A DNA stretch of 64,000 nucleotides. It comes from Mycobacterium senriense (GTDB lineage: Bacteria; Actinomycetota; Actinomycetes; Mycobacteriales; Mycobacteriaceae). Positions 30,691 to 42,800 of the stretch are shown here, piece by piece; positions within the stretch are counted from its first letter, which is position 1; every line of letters begins with the position of its first letter. A program made the position numbers and the translations under genes. The notes below the pieces were generated by a model that saw only the letters and a list, made by a program, of their open reading frames with translations, was not told where the DNA came from and did no database searches. The stretch spans positions 2,170,001 to 2,234,000 of the forward strand of contig NZ_AP024828.1 in NCBI RefSeq assembly GCF_019668465.1. Reading direction: 5' to 3'.

Positions 30691-33600
30691 CTACGGCTTG
30701 ATGCGGATAGGCCCGGGCGACCACCATCCGGCGCGGGTGGCGGTGGCCAGGTCGAGCTGCGCCGGGTGCGCGTCGGCGATGGTGTCGAACTTACGCAGCG
30801 ATCCCCAGTCGCGGCCCCAGTCGTGGGACAGGTACGTCGACATGACGTGGGCACGCAGCAGCAGGTCGGTGATGCCCAGCAGGCCGCCGTTGACGCCGTC
30901 CTGCCAGGTGTCGGTGTCCTGCTTCTTGGCGTTGTAATCCGGGGTGATGCGGAACTCCGGGATCTCGGTGACGCCGTTGGAATGCAGCATCGGGTGCTGG
31001 CATGGGAACGCCAGCCCGACCGCCCAGTCCATCAGCACCGGCCGCTTCGAACCGATGTACTCCTGCAACGAACGCAGCTCCGGTACCCGCGGCGGGGTCA
31101 GCGCGATCCAGTCATCCGGCGTCAGGGACAGGTCCTCGGCGACCACCCGCACCGCGACCGCGTCGGCGGGCATCGCCGACCGCGCGAAGCGCAGGTTCCG
31201 CCACACCTTCGGCTGTTCGCCGTACAGGTCGTAGGGCACCAGCCGGCCGGCGGGCTGCACCGCGCCGCCCGGACCGGGCCTGCCGAACTCCAGCTCCACG
31301 GTCTGCCCGTTGGTGTGGCCGTGCAGGATGCTGTTGCCGGCGATCGTGCCCGCAGCCGTGACCACCACCAGCGGGTGCCCGTCGTCGAGCTTCGGCAGCT
31401 GGTACCAGGCCGAGGTCAGCCTGCTCTGCTGCTGCGCGCCGGTGGTGTAGCTGCCGGCCATCGGAACCCGCGCGGGATCGAGACCGTACGGCAGCGGCGC
31501 CGTCGACCCGTTGATGCCCGGCGTCGGCAGCTTCAGCGGTGCATCCCAGTCGTAGTCGGTACCGGGCTGCGGCACCGAGGTTTCCTTGACCGACTCGGCC
31601 AGGGTGCGATCCGGTACCCCGTTGGGCGTGAATCCCGTTGGGTTGACTCCACCCAACGGCCCCAGCGGGCCGTAATCGCCGGGTAGGGCGGCCATGAAGC
31701 CGGCATTGCTGTCCGGCTCGACGAGGATGTCGTCGGCCAGCCCGCAACCTCCGCTGAATTCGCGCAGGTTGTCCCAGGCATTGGAGTAGGTGGGGTACTG
31801 ACGGACGATGCCGGCCACCATCGACGCGATGAACACCAGCACCATGAAGCCGGCCGCGATGGGGATTGGGGCGGCCGTCAGCGCCCGCGCCAGCCGTCCT
31901 TCGCCGCGGTCCCGGGACGCGAAGTGCAAGTAGGCCGCGTACAGCACGGCGAGCACGAACAGCGCGAAAAAGACTGTGCTGACGCTGATTCCGTGGAACC
32001 TCGGCATCACGTTGTTGAACGGCACGCCGAAGCTCGAGACATACCACCAGCCGTTGGTGGTGGCGAAACACAGCGCCAGCACGAACAGCAGCGCCGCCAC
32101 GAACGCCATGCGGTTGCGTGACCAGCGCAAGATCTCGTGCGACACCAGCACAGTCGTCAACGCGGCCATCGCCGCTCCCACCGCGGCGAACAGCCCGAAG
32201 TGGTGCACCCACTTGGTCGGGGTGAACATCAGGAAGAACATGGTGCCGAAGATGACACCCATCAGGCGCCAGGCCGGGCCGCGCGCTACACCGGGAACCC
32301 GCTTGCGCCGCAACATGATGAAGACCGCCGTGAAGAGGCACAGCGCGGCGACCAGGAACCCGAAGCGGCGCGACAGCGAGCCATCGACGGTGGGCAGGAT
32401 CAGGTAGTAGTAGCGCAGGTTCTCGGTGTACCAGGCCTGGCTGGGGCCGATCGAGGTGCGAATCCTGGTGGCTTCCAACACCGTTGACAGCGTCTGGTCG
32501 GCGAACACCACGGTCAGGATGACCGTGCCTGCCGCCAGCATGGGAGCCACCAGCGGCCACGTGCCGACCAGGCGATGACGGCGGACCAGAATGCGCAGGA
32601 TCGGACGGCCACCGGCGACCAGCGCGGCCACCGCGATCAATCCGGTGGGCTGCACGCCGAGGGTGAACGCCGCGGTGATGACCGCCAGCGCCGCGGGAGT
32701 CAGCCGGCTGTAGCGCATGGAGCGCTCGATCAGCACATAGGTGATCAGCGACCCGACGGCGATGATCGGCTCGGGGCGCAGGCCGTTGTTGAACGGCATC
32801 CAGGCGGTCAACAGCACCATGCCCGCCGCCCAATTCGCCGCCTTGCTGGAGGCCACCGCGGGCCCGAGCCGGGGCAACACCTCACGCGAGAGCAGCAGCC
32901 AGCACACGATCCCGGCGATCAAGTCCGGCAACCGCATCCACAGGCTGGCGTCGGTGACATGGGTCATCAGCGCCAGCAGGTTGTAGTACCAGCCGAAGGG
33001 GTCCTCGGGGCTGCCGAACCAGCGGAAGTAGTTCGACATGTAGCCGGCGCGGTCGGCGACCCGGGCCATGCCCAGGATGTAGCCGTCGTCCGAGGAGTTC
33101 GCCCCGATCACATGCCACAGCACGAAGGCGGAGATCACCGTGACGTCGGCCAGGGTGAACGTGCGCCAGTTCGCCGGAATGAGCCGGCGCATCCGGTGAC
33201 CGTCCAGCTGATCGAGCCGCCACAAGGCGATCAACGCGACGATGGTGGACACGATGGCCAGCACCATCGCGGCCAGCTTCAAAGTCGTTGGGGTGGTGGA
33301 GAACCGGGTGTCGATGGTCGCCGAGAGCTTCAAACCCGCCGGGGCCGGCCCGCTGAGGTCGGTGAACACCCCCACGATCTGCGGCCGCAGATTCGGATCG
33401 GGAAAACCGCCGCTGATCGGTTTGCCCGCCGGATCATTCAGCCCGACGAAGGTGGCGAAGGTGCCCGCCTTGGTCGAGGTGATCTCGATGCGCTGACATT
33501 GCGGAGACGCGACCTGATCCCGCGCCGCGCTGGCGATCACCACGTTGCGGTCGGTGACGTCCACGCGCTTGCCGTTGACGACCACGAACAGCGCGTTGAG

Positions 33601-33918
33601 TGCGGCGTCCTTGCCCTTCTTGGGCGCCGTGCTGAGCACCACCCCGCCCTCCGGCGGCAGGGCGCGCACCACCGAGCACGGCACGGTCACGTTCACGTCG
33701 ACCGGTGTCAGCGAAATCAGCGGCGCGGTAACGCTGTTCAGCTGGCCGTTCTGCGGCCAGTTCAGCTGCGCGGTGGTCTGCACGACGGGCAGCAGCGGCG
33801 TCGCGATCGACAGGATGAACCCGATCAGCCCGGCGATCGTCGCGACCCACCGGGTCACCCGCACGTTCTGGCCGGGCGCCGCCTGGTCTGCGCGGCTGTC
33901 GACGGTCGTGACGCTCAT
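30691..33918 (-). CDS. embB: Arabinosyltransferase EmbB
   Basis: 1075 aa GT-C arabinofuranosyltransferase that, with EmbA, builds the 3,5-branched end of arabinan from decaprenylphosphoryl arabinose; it is the main ethambutol target. It has about 15 membrane helices, the extracytoplasmic acidic motif GANSSDDGY (Asp277, Asp278), the proline-containing motif [10 protein letters not shown] near residue 575 and a C-terminal carbohydrate-binding domain. Met294 (codon 33037-33039) in GYMSNYFRW corresponds to Mtb Met306, the commonest ethambutol-resistance site, and is the susceptible residue. Its start overlaps the embA stop by 4 bp. Confidence 0.97.
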   Translation of the reverse strand: MSVTTVDSRADQAAPGQNVRVTRWVATIAGLIGFILSIATPLLPVVQTTAQLNWPQNGQLNSVTAPLISLTPVDVNVTVPCSVVRALPPEGGVVLSTAPKKGKDAALNALFVVVNGKRVDVTDRNVVIASAARDQVASPQCQRIEITSTKAGTFATFVGLNDPAGKPISGGFPDPNLRPQIVGVFTDLSGPAPAGLKLSATIDTRFSTTPTTLKLAAMVLAIVSTIVALIALWRLDQLDGHRMRRLIPANWRTFTLADVTVISAFVLWHVIGANSSDDGYILGMARVADRAGYMSNYFRWFGSPEDPFGWYYNLLALMTHVTDASLWMRLPDLIAGIVCWLLLSREVLPRLGPAVASSKAANWAAGMVLLTAWMPFNNGLRPEPIIAVGSLITYVLIERSMRYSRLTPAALAVITAAFTLGVQPTGLIAVAALVAGGRPILRILVRRHRLVGTWPLVAPMLAAGTVILTVVFADQTLSTVLEATRIRTSIGPSQAWYTENLRYYYLILPTVDGSLSRRFGFLVAALCLFTAVFIMLRRKRVPGVARGPAWRLMGVIFGTMFFLMFTPTKWVHHFGLFAAVGAAMAALTTVLVSHEILRWSRNRMAFVAALLFVLALCFATTNGWWYVSSFGVPFNNVMPRFHGISVSTVFFALFVLAVLYAAYLHFASRDRGEGRLARALTAAPIPIAAGFMVLVFIASMVAGIVRQYPTYSNAWDNLREFSGGCGLADDILVEPDSNAGFMAALPGDYGPLGPLGGVNPTGFTPNGVPDRTLAESVKETSVPQPGTDYDWDAPLKLPTPGINGSTAPLPYGLDPARVPMAGSYTTGAQQQSRLTSAWYQLPKLDDGHPLVVVTAAGTIAGNSILHGHTNGQTVELEFGRPGPGGAVQPAGRLVPYDLYGEQPKVWRNLRFARSAMPADAVAVRVVAEDLSLTPDDWIALTPPRVPELRSLQEYIGSKRPVLMDWAVGLAFPCQHPMLHSNGVTEIPEFRITPDYNAKKQDTDTWQDGVNGGLLGITDLLLRAHVMSTYLSHDWGRDWGSLRKFDTIADAHPAQLDLATATRAGWWSPGPIRIKP

Positions 33919-36900
33919 GGCAGTGCCCGAATCGGTCCCTGCCGGCTCCAGCCGTGCACTGTCATCACACCCTGTTCGATTACGGCGTCCGGCGCCTGAT
34001 CAGCCGGCACCAACCGGAAATACTGCTCCACGGATCCCCAGTCGCGATACCAGTCGCCACGCAGATACGTCGAGATCGTCGAGGTCCGCAGCATTGTCTG
34101 CAGGAACAGGAACGGCCCGCCGGTCTCGCTGGCCTGCCACCCGTTCGACGACGACGCCGTCTGCTTGTGATCGGGCAGGATGCGGTACTGCGGAAGTTCC
34201 GCCACGCCAAGGTGTTCGGAGAACGGCCGCTGGCACGGGAAGTTCGCGGCGGTGGCGATGTCCATCAGCACGGGCGTCTGCGATCCGATCAAGTGCTGCA
34301 GGGTCTGCAACACCGGCACCCGCGGCGGGGTGAACGCGAACCACTGGTCCGAGCTCAGGTTCGGGTCGTAGGCGACGATGCGCGCCACGTTCGCCTCGGG
34401 CGGCGCCCAGGTCAGCGGGAACCGCAGATTGCGCCACGCCGGCTCGGGCCCGATGTCGATGGGCTGGACTTCACCGAGCGGCTGGGTGGTGCCGTCGGGG
34501 CGGGTGACACCCCACTGCAGTTTCAGCGACTGCCCGTAGGTGAAGGTCCCGTCCTCCTTGTAGGACCAGATGGCGCCGGATGCAGACACCACGACGATCG
34601 GCCGGTCGCCGGTGCGCGGCGGCAGCTGGTACCAGGCCGAGGTGGCGGTGGCGGCCAGCGTGTTCTCGCCGTAGCTGCCCATCACCGGGGTGCGGGCCGG
34701 GTCGAGTCCGAACGGCAGCGCGATGTTCGACCCGTTCACCCCGACCGGGCCCTTCCCGCCGGCCGTGCCCGCGGAGTCACTCATGGCCGCGTTGGGCTTG
34801 TTCGGTGACGCGTCGGAGTTCACCACGCCCGGTTTGGTGACCACCGGATACGACCTCAGGTCGTCGCCTACGCCGTTGGGTTTGAAGCCGACCGGGTTGC
34901 TGCCGCCCAGCGGGCCGTCCGGGCCGAAGGTCTGCCCGGGCGCCGGCTGCAGCATGCCCGCATTGGGGTCCGGCTCGGTGAGCACGTCGTCGGCCATGGC
35001 GCAGCTGGCGGGCGACAGCCCCGAACTGATCGCGGCGAGGTTGGCCTTGCCGGTGGTGTAGAGCGGGTAGCGGAACACCGCGCCCTTGGTCAGCGACGCG
35101 ACTTCACCGACGACCATGATGGTCGCGACCACCAGCAGCGGGGTCGACGCGAGCACCCGGTTGCGCCGGTTGTCCTTGACCTCGGTGTGCCCGGCGTAGT
35201 CCATCCGGAAGTGCTGCCAGGCGGCCAGCAGGCCGGTCGCGATCGACAGCGCCAGGAACATCGATGTCACCGGGTGGCTGGCGATGACGGGCTGGATGTC
35301 GTACCACGGCACCCCGTAGTTGCCGACGTAGAACCAGCCGTTGACGCCCGAGGTCGCCACCGCCAGCACGAACAGCAGGGCGGTCACGTAGAGCGTCAGG
35401 TTGCGGCGGTTGTGCAGGCCGATCCGGGCCAGGGCGAACGCGGTGACCGCGCCCAGCGCCCCGGCCAGCCCGGCGAACGCGCCGAACTGGACCGCCCACT
35501 TGGTCGGTGTGAACGTCAACAGCAGCAGGCCGAACGCGGTGGTGCCGATCAACCGCCACGCCGGGCCGCTGGCCACGCCCGGAATCCGGCCCCGGCGCAG
35601 CAGGGTGACCAGCATCCCGAACATGCACAGCAGCAGCACCAGCACCGCGAATCGCCGCGCCATCGATCCGTCGGGATTGGATTCCACCGTGAGGAAGTAG
35701 TAGCGCAGCCAGTCCTGGTACCAGGCGATGGTCGGGCCGACCTTGTACTTGATCCGGGCCGATTCGCCGACCGTGGCCAGCGTCTGGCTGCGGAACACCA
35801 CCACCAGGATCAGCGACAGCGAGGCCGCCAGCACCGCCAGCGGTGCCAGCAGTCCGTCGGTCGCCCGGCGGCGCCGGATCGTCTGGGCGACGGCCCGCGC
35901 CCCGGTCAGCAGCGCGGCGACGGCGATCAGGCCCTGCGGCGCCAGCGTCGCGCTGAGCAGCGCCACGATGATGGCCACCGCCGCGGGTGTCAACCGCCGC
36001 AGCGCTATCGCGCGTTCCACCAACATCCAGGTGACCACCACGCCGAGGGCGATCAGCGGTTCGGGCCGCAGGCCGTTGTTGAATGGCAGCCACGCCGCCA
36101 CGAACACGGCGCCCGCGGTGAAGACCGCCACCCGGTTGGCCGCCAGGCCGCCGCGGCCCGGTCCGAGCCGGCGCAACACCCAATGGCTGATGATCAGCCA
36201 GCACCCGATCGCGGCCACCGTGGCGGGCAGCCGCATCCACACGCCGGCCGTGCTCACCGAGGCCATCTTGGCCAGCAGCCCCAGATACCAGTCGAAGGGG
36301 GCGTCGGTCGTGCCGAAGTAGCGGTAGTAGTCCGGAATGTATCCGGCATGCGGGGCGGTGCGCGCGATGGTGAGGTTGTAGCCGTCATCCGAGGAGGTTG
36401 CGCCGACGATGTGCCACACCAGCAGGGTTGCGATCACCCCGGCGTCGGCGATCCAGGTCGCGATTCCCACCCGCCGCCAGTTGGCCAGGCGCGTGCCCGG
36501 GCGATACCGGGACAGCCAGGCGATCGGGGAGCGCCAGTTGAGTATCAAGCTGCCGCCCCGGCTGCGGCGGTCCAGCACCGCGAGCGCGATGATGGCCGTC
36601 AGCACGGCCAGGGCGCCCAGGACCATCACGATTTCCTTGATGACGGTGGGCGCGGTGATGAAGCGGGTGTCGATGTCGATGCGGGCCGACAGCCCCGGTC
36701 CAGCGGGCACCTTCATGTCGGTGAAGAGGCCGCCGACCTGGGGCTTCTTCTCGGGCGACAGCACCCCGGTGGCGCCGGGGATGCCGACGAAGTCGGCTCC
36801 GGTGGCGCCGGCGTTGGCCCAGACGTGCAGCACGCTGCAGCCCCCGGCGGCGACGGCCGAGCGTTGTGCGACCGCGGCCACGGTGTCCCGGAACGCGACC

Positions 36901-37241
36901 ACGACCACGTCGGTGTTGGCGCGCACGAACAGCCCGTTCTTCCCGGCGTCCATGCCGCCGGGCGGCAGGGTCGAGACCACCAGGCCGCCGCCCGCTGGCA
37001 GGGTGGCGATGTCCGGGCAGGGAATGGAGATGTCCAGCGCGCGGGGCGCCCCCGACACCAGCGGCGAGGTGATCTGGCTGACGTGCCCGTCGGTGTTGCC
37101 CTGCGGCCAGAGCACCGTGGCGGTGGTCTGTTTGACCGGAAGCAGCGGCACGGACAGGCACAGCAGCAGGCCCACGATGCCCGCGACGGCGGCCACCGAC
37201 CGGGGGATCCGCTGCGATCGCTCTCTACCGTCGTGGGGCAC
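33915..37241 (-). CDS. embA: Arabinosyltransferase EmbA
   Basis: 1108 aa partner of EmbB in arabinan branching. Same architecture: first helix near residue 15-35, an N-terminal carbohydrate-binding domain, the motif [11 protein letters not shown] near residue 285, [10 protein letters not shown] near 590 and a large C-terminal domain ending GPIRALP. Start [11 protein letters not shown] matches Mtb EmbA. It begins the embA-embB transcription unit (ATGA overlap), divergent from embR. Confidence 0.97.
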   Translation of the reverse strand: MPHDGRERSQRIPRSVAAVAGIVGLLLCLSVPLLPVKQTTATVLWPQGNTDGHVSQITSPLVSGAPRALDISIPCPDIATLPAGGGLVVSTLPPGGMDAGKNGLFVRANTDVVVVAFRDTVAAVAQRSAVAAGGCSVLHVWANAGATGADFVGIPGATGVLSPEKKPQVGGLFTDMKVPAGPGLSARIDIDTRFITAPTVIKEIVMVLGALAVLTAIIALAVLDRRSRGGSLILNWRSPIAWLSRYRPGTRLANWRRVGIATWIADAGVIATLLVWHIVGATSSDDGYNLTIARTAPHAGYIPDYYRYFGTTDAPFDWYLGLLAKMASVSTAGVWMRLPATVAAIGCWLIISHWVLRRLGPGRGGLAANRVAVFTAGAVFVAAWLPFNNGLRPEPLIALGVVVTWMLVERAIALRRLTPAAVAIIVALLSATLAPQGLIAVAALLTGARAVAQTIRRRRATDGLLAPLAVLAASLSLILVVVFRSQTLATVGESARIKYKVGPTIAWYQDWLRYYFLTVESNPDGSMARRFAVLVLLLCMFGMLVTLLRRGRIPGVASGPAWRLIGTTAFGLLLLTFTPTKWAVQFGAFAGLAGALGAVTAFALARIGLHNRRNLTLYVTALLFVLAVATSGVNGWFYVGNYGVPWYDIQPVIASHPVTSMFLALSIATGLLAAWQHFRMDYAGHTEVKDNRRNRVLASTPLLVVATIMVVGEVASLTKGAVFRYPLYTTGKANLAAISSGLSPASCAMADDVLTEPDPNAGMLQPAPGQTFGPDGPLGGSNPVGFKPNGVGDDLRSYPVVTKPGVVNSDASPNKPNAAMSDSAGTAGGKGPVGVNGSNIALPFGLDPARTPVMGSYGENTLAATATSAWYQLPPRTGDRPIVVVSASGAIWSYKEDGTFTYGQSLKLQWGVTRPDGTTQPLGEVQPIDIGPEPAWRNLRFPLTWAPPEANVARIVAYDPNLSSDQWFAFTPPRVPVLQTLQHLIGSQTPVLMDIATAANFPCQRPFSEHLGVAELPQYRILPDHKQTASSSNGWQASETGGPFLFLQTMLRTSTISTYLRGDWYRDWGSVEQYFRLVPADQAPDAVIEQGVMTVHGWSRQGPIRALP

Positions 37242-37447
37242 GAGGCTCGATCGTAAGCGACGCGGCTTTGTCCGATGAGGACGCGTGGCCGCGCAACGCC
37301 CGGGGACGGGCTGCCCACGCCGCTATACCGGGTGCGAATCACAGCAAAACCCGCCAGCCAATTCAGCATTCGTTGCGTCTATGCGTTCAAAATGGGGGGC
37401 TGAGGCCTTGAGTGCGGCCGCCGAAACCCCCGGGAGGCTGACAACGC
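37242..37447. promoter_or_regulatory. Divergent embA/embR control region
   Basis: 206 bp separating embA (leftward) from embR (rightward). It must hold both promoters and any EmbR site. I see AT-richer sequence around 37350-37385 but no unambiguous -35/-10 pair or palindrome. Confidence 0.5.
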
Positions 37448-38602
37448 GTGACGAACGCAGGTCTGGGATTTGGCGTCCTGGGACCGTTGTCGATGACGGC
37501 CAACGGCACCCAGCTGTCGCTGGGCGCCCCGAAACAGCGCGCGGTGCTGGCCATGCTCCTGGTCCACCGCAACCGGCCGGTGTCCGTCGAAGCCCTGATC
37601 GATGCCGTGTGGGGCGAGGCTCCGGTGCCCGCGGCGCGCACCAGCATCCAGTCCTACATCTCCACGCTGCGTCGGCTGCTGCGCAGCGCGGTGGCCAACC
37701 CGAACGGGGTGCTGGCCAGCGCCCCGCCGGGCTATCAGCTCAGCGTCGCCGACGCCGATTGCGATCTGGGACGTTTCCGCGCCCATAAGACCGCGGGAGT
37801 CCAGGCCGCCAGCCTGGGCCGCTTCGAGGAAGCCAGCAGCCACCTGTCGGCGGCGCTGGGCGAATGGCGCGGGCCGGTGCTCGACGACCTGCACAATTTC
37901 GCCTTCGTCGAGGCGTTCGCCAGCATGCTGCTCGAAGAGAGGGTGGCAAGCTATACCGCACGCGCCGAAGCCGAGATCGCCTGTGGGCGCGCCGATGGCG
38001 TCATCGGTGAGCTGGAAGCGCTCGTCGCCCGGCATCCCTTTCGCGAACCGCTGTGGGCGCAACTGATCACCGCCTACTACGTCACCGAGCGGCAGTCGGA
38101 TGCGCTCGGTGCGTATCGGCGCCTGAAGACGGCGTTGGCCGACGGGCTGGGCATCGATCCGGGACCGACGGTGAACGCGCTGCAACAGCGCATCCTGCGC
38201 CAGGAGCCGCTGGGCCCCGAGCAACCCGAGCGGGCCGGCAAGCGGGCGGTGATGACCACCCACAAGCAGAGCACCGTGCGCTCGGAGTCGACGGCGGCGT
38301 TGGTCGGCGATCCCGTCGTCGCCCGGTTGCGTGACAAGGCCGGCCGGCACTATCAGCTCAACGGAGTGACCACCCGGATCGGACGGCTCGACGACAACGA
38401 GATCGTCCTGAACGACACTGAGGTCAGCCGCCACCATGCCGTGATCATCGACACCGGAACGGATTTCCTGATCACCGACATGAAATCCACCAATGGTGTG
38501 CAGGTGCGGGGCCGGCGCGTGCGGCGCAGCGCCACCCTGGAGGACGGCGATCACATCCGCATCGGCAACTCGGAGTTCGTCTTCGAAATCCGCCCCGCCT
38601 GA
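37448..38602 (+). CDS. embR: EmbR transcriptional regulator (SARP-like plus FHA)
   Basis: 384 aa activator of embAB. An OmpR-type winged helix (about 8-95; SIQSYISTLRRLL is in its recognition region) is followed by a bacterial transcriptional activation domain with TPR-like helices (about 100-245) and a C-terminal FHA domain (about 305-380; Arg in TRIGRLDDN, Ser-Arg-His in VSRHHAV, Asn in STNGV). In Mtb, PknH phosphorylates EmbR and the FHA domain reads the signal. Mtb embR is far from the emb genes; here it is divergent from embA, as in M. avium. GTG 37448 is used as start. Confidence 0.93.
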   Translation: MTNAGLGFGVLGPLSMTANGTQLSLGAPKQRAVLAMLLVHRNRPVSVEALIDAVWGEAPVPAARTSIQSYISTLRRLLRSAVANPNGVLASAPPGYQLSVADADCDLGRFRAHKTAGVQAASLGRFEEASSHLSAALGEWRGPVLDDLHNFAFVEAFASMLLEERVASYTARAEAEIACGRADGVIGELEALVARHPFREPLWAQLITAYYVTERQSDALGAYRRLKTALADGLGIDPGPTVNALQQRILRQEPLGPEQPERAGKRAVMTTHKQSTVRSESTAALVGDPVVARLRDKAGRHYQLNGVTTRIGRLDDNEIVLNDTEVSRHHAVIIDTGTDFLITDMKSTNGVQVRGRRVRRSATLEDGDHIRIGNSEFVFEIRPA

Positions 38603-38605
38603 ACG

Positions 38606-39229
38606 CTATCCGCGGACCCGGTCGGCCAGCGTGGCGAGCCCGGGACCCTCGAGGTCGGCCAGGGCGGCCGGACGGCCCGTCATCGCCAGCAGGAGTGCTT
38701 CGCCGGGCCCCGTCACCTCGGGCCCGTCGCCATGTGTCCACGAGACATCGGTGGCGCGCAGCCCCAGGCCCCTGATTTGGCGTCCCGCGCCGAGCCGCGG
38801 GTTGCCGGGCACCAGGGGAAGAATCCGCTCGAGTCGATCGGGTGGCACCACGCGCGGCCGGCCCAGCGAGCGGCGGATGTCCTGGTGGTGGACGGTGCCG
38901 TCGACAAGCGCGATCATTCCGCCGAAACCCGCTGGCAGACCGCGTGGTTGGAGATGACTGCGCAGGAACTCCAGCAGCTGTTGCGGCGTGAGGGCCGCGA
39001 ATTCGTCGACGCCCACCTGGTTGGCCCGCACGATCCAGCCTTTGGCGAAGCGTCTCAGCAGCCCCAGCGCGCCCAGTTCGTCATAGCTGATCACATGCGC
39101 GACAACGTCTTTGACGTTCCAGCGAGTGCACAACGTCGGCGCCTCCCAGTCCTGCGGCGTCAAAGTGGCAAGGAATTCCGCGAGGTCGGCGCGCTCGGCG
39201 CGGGCCATGGTCATCAGATCGGACGTCAT
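38606..39229 (-). CDS. Maleylpyruvate-isomerase/DinB-fold family protein
   Basis: 207 aa protein of the mycothiol-dependent maleylpyruvate isomerase family (TIGR03083-like). The four-helix DinB fold is suggested by LCTRWNVKDVVAHVISY near residue 33-50 (metal-ligand His in the last part) and DGTVHHQDIRRSLG near 110 (HHxD metal site). Members are often metal-dependent mycothiol transferases acting on electrophiles. The substrate is unknown. It converges with embR, with 3 bp between stop codons. Confidence 0.75.
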   Translation of the reverse strand: MTSDLMTMARAERADLAEFLATLTPQDWEAPTLCTRWNVKDVVAHVISYDELGALGLLRRFAKGWIVRANQVGVDEFAALTPQQLLEFLRSHLQPRGLPAGFGGMIALVDGTVHHQDIRRSLGRPRVVPPDRLERILPLVPGNPRLGAGRQIRGLGLRATDVSWTHGDGPEVTGPGEALLLAMTGRPAALADLEGPGLATLADRVRG

Positions 39230-39470
39230 CGCGGGTCACCATCGCTCAACATGGTTCGGCCGCGCCCCGGCTGCAGCGGCCACGAACCGTAAATCTAGAC
39301 CCATCGATATCGAGCCTCAAGGGTTGCGGCGCAGGTCAACCGGGGGACGCAAGAATTCCGCAAGAATCTCTGAACCATCTGGCAAGCCGTCTGCCGCAAC
39401 CTGGTGTTGCCGGTCAGCAAGATCGGCCCCAGGAAAAAGTACGCAAATACGCAAAGTACGGCAGATAGGA

Positions 39471-39728
39471 ATGACCACCATGAAGGACAACATCGCCGGC
39501 GCAGACACCCAGACCGACGTCAAGAAGGTCTCCAAGCTCCGCATCGCCGCGGGTGTCGGGTTGGGCGCCATCGGTTTGTCGATCGCCGGGTCGCTGATGC
39601 CGGCAGTCGCCTCCGCAAGCCCCGACGTCCCGCACAGCGGGCACCTGCACCCGGTGCGCCACTACGCCGCCAACTTCCTGAACCCGGGCTGGACCGTCAC
39701 GCACCCGTTCAACGCCGCCCTGCCATGA
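39471..39728 (+). CDS. Small secreted protein of unknown function
   Basis: 85 aa. Begins MTTMKDN (a second in-frame ATG is at 39480, with AGGA 9 bases before it). The first 50 residues form a signal peptide with the core AAGVGLGAIGLSIAGSLMPAVASA and a likely cleavage at ASA-SPDV. That leaves a mature peptide of about 35 residues rich in His, Pro and aromatic residues (SGHLHPVRHYAANFL). No family is recognised. It sits alone between the DinB-like gene and embC and ends at a strong two-way terminator. Confidence 0.6.
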   Translation: MTTMKDNIAGADTQTDVKKVSKLRIAAGVGLGAIGLSIAGSLMPAVASASPDVPHSGHLHPVRHYAANFLNPGWTVTHPFNAALP

Positions 39729-39750
39729 TCTGAGTTCGATCGCGCAGTAG

Positions 39751-39789
39751 TCTGCCCCGCTTCCATGCTTCGGCCGGAAGCGGGGCAGA
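39751..39789. terminator. Bidirectional hairpin terminator
   Basis: Perfect 14-bp stem (arms 39751-39764 and 39776-39789) with an 11-base loop between the stop of the small secreted gene and the stop of embC, which converge. It can serve both. Confidence 0.75.
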
Positions 39790-39803
39790 ACTCGTTGTGC
39801 GCC

Positions 39804-42800
39804 TTAGTGTCTCAGCGGGGCCGGGCCCCACAGGCCGCTGCGCGTGGCCGTCCCCAGCAGCAGGTGAGCAGGTTGGGCGTCGGGATAGTAGGGCGACAGC
39901 CGTTGCAGCGAGCCCCAGTCGCGAGACCAGTCGTCCTTGAGGTAGGTGGCAATGGTGGTCGCCTTGGCCAACAGCTCGGTGATGCCCAGCGGGCCGCCGC
40001 CGTTGTTGTCCATCACCGGGGAGTTGGCCTCGGCGCCGAATCGGTCGGGCAGGATGCGCCATCTCGGGGTCTCGTCGACGCCGTTCTGATGGCCGAAGGG
40101 TCGCTGGCAGGGGAAGGCCAGCCCGACGAGCCAGTCCAGGAACACCGGGTCGGCGGAGCCCACCACGTCTTGCAGCGTGCGCAGCTGCGGAGTTCTCGGC
40201 GGGGTCAGCGCGATCCAGTGCTGCGGGGCAAGGTCTTCGTCGTCGGCGACCAACCGAATCTGGGTGGCGGAACCCGGAATTGCCGACATCGGCAGTCGCA
40301 GGTTGCGCCAGGCCGGCGATGCGCCGACGTCGGAGAATTGGAACGAGCCGCCGGGGTGTCCGCCGGCCGCCTGGTCGTCGGTGGCCCACTGCACCTGGAC
40401 CTCGCGGGGGTCGAAGCGCCCGGCGGCACTCACCACCAGCAGCGGCCCGGCCTTATCACGGGCGGGCAGCCGATACCAGCTGGACCGCAGGTGCGCGGGC
40501 ACCTGGATGCCCGAGCGCCAGCTGCCCAGCACCGGTGTGCGTGCCGGGTCGAGGTTGAAGGGCAGCTGGGCCGACGAACCGTTGATTCCCGGCGCGGGGG
40601 TGGTGCCGCCCTCGGTGCCGGCCTGGTTGCTGCCCGTCTTCTCCTCGTCGTTGACGAAGCTGCGGTCACCCGGGCGTTCCATCACCGGGTCGGCGCGCAC
40701 GTCGGCGGGAATTCCGTTGGCCGTGAAGGCTTCTGACAGGCCCGCGCCCAGCGCGTCGGCCACCGACGCGTTCACCGGCGTCAGCATGCCGGCGCCTGCG
40801 TCCTGTTCCACCAGCACGTCATCGGCCAGTCCGCACGACTTGCCGGTCAGAGCCTGCAGGTTGGAGCGGCCGACCGACCACGCCGGATACTGGTCGGTCA
40901 TCGCCAGGGTCAGCGACACGACCTCGAACACCACCAGCACCCAGGTCGCAATTGCCAAGGGGGACTGGACGATTCCGGCTGCCCGTGCGCCCAGGCGGGT
41001 CTTGGGCGGCCCGTTGTCCGGGTCGACGAAGTGGAACCAGGCGGCCAGCAGCAGTACCACCACGGTCAACCCGAGCAGCGCGGTGGCGAAGGCGTAATGC
41101 CAGGCCGGGAACTCATTCGACCAGGGCACACCGAAATTCGAGACGTACCACCAGCCGTTGACGCTGGCGAACGACAACGCCACCAGGAACAGCACCACGG
41201 CGGCGTACACGGTGCGGTTGCGCCGGGATCGCATCGCCACGGAGGTCACCGCGACCGCGGCCAGCGCGCCCAGCGGCCCGGCCAGCCCGGCGAACACGCC
41301 GAAGTGGTGGGTCCATTTGGTGGGCGTGAACATCATCGCCACGAAGGAGATGATGGTGATCCCGACGATGCGCCGGCTTGGACCGGCGGCCGTGCCCGGA
41401 ATCCGGCCCTTGCGCAACGACATCGCGACCGTGATCCCGAGCGCGAGGACCAGCGCCAGCACGGCGAAGCGCCGGGCGACCGACCCGTCGGGGCTGGCCA
41501 TGAACAGTCGCTCGTAGCGGAGGTGTTCGTCGAACCAGCTGAGGCTGGGCCCCACGGCGCGTTTGAGCATGGTGGCCTGGATCTCACCGGTCAGCGTCTG
41601 GTCGCGGAAGATCAGGATGACGGTGACCGTGACCGCGGCCAGCAGGGGTGCGACCAGCGGCAGCGCGCCGAACCGTTTGTAGCGGCGGTGCAGGATGGTC
41701 CGCAGCGGCCCGACCGCGACCAGCAGTGCGCCGATCGAGGCGATGCCCGTCGGCCCGGAGAACAGGGTCAGCGCGCCGATGATGCAGGCGATCGCCACCG
41801 GCAGCAGCCGGCTGGTGGCCACCGCGCGTTCCACAGAACACCAGGTCAGCAGGATGCCCAGCGCGATGATCGGCTCGGGACGCAGGCCGTTGTCCAGCGG
41901 CAGCCAGACGGCCAGGAACATGCCCGCCGCGGTCCACGCCGCGGCGCGGTTCTGTTTGACGGCATGGCCCAGCCGCGGAATGACCTCACGGCTGATCACC
42001 CACCAGCACGTCAGCGCCATCGCCAGGGTGGGCAACCGCATCCAGACGCTGGTCGTGCTCACGTGCGCCCACAGCGCCAGCAGGTCGTAGTACCAGCCGA
42101 ACGGCGCCTCCGGCGTGCCCAACCAGCGGTAGTAGTTGGCCATGTAGCCGGCGTGCTCGGACACGCGGGCCATGGTCAGTATGTAGCCGTCGTCGGAGGT
42201 GTTGGCGCCGACGAAGTGCCACCACACCAGCACACCGATGACCAGGGCGTCCAGACCGCCGATCGACCACCAGCGGGCGGGCAGGAAGCGGCGGTGCCGC
42301 GTCCCGTCGGCGGTGTCGAGGATGTGCAACGCGATCAGCGCGGCGGCCGTCAGCACCAGCCCGAGGATCATCGCGGCCATCTTCAGCGGGGTGGGGCTGC
42401 TGCTGTAGCGGGTGTCGATGGTCGCCGAGAACTTCAGGCCGGACGGCGCCGGTCCGCTCAGATCGGTGAAGACGCCGACGATCTGGGGCCGGAAGTCGTA
42501 GCCGCTTTTCTCGCCGCGCAACGGCGAGCCGGGATGCTCGGCGTTGGGTCCCTGGGTAAGGCCGACGAACTCGGCGGTGATCCGGTCGGCGTGCGCGGTG
42601 AAGGTCAGCCGCTGGCAGGCCGGGCTGAGCACCTGGCTCAGCGGGGCGGTCACCACCGGGACGTTGCGCACCACCAGCACCAGGTCGTTGTTGGCGCGCA
42701 GGATCAGCAGTCCCCGGTCTACGGCCTTCGGCGCCTGCTTGGGCACCGTCGACAGCAACACCGTCTTGCCCGCGTTGCCCGGCCCGGCCAGCCCGGCGGC

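Noticed and set aside
32575..33999. 474-codon plus-strand frame
   Set aside because: Antisense of embB; Gln/Arg/His-rich composition typical of shadows in this window.
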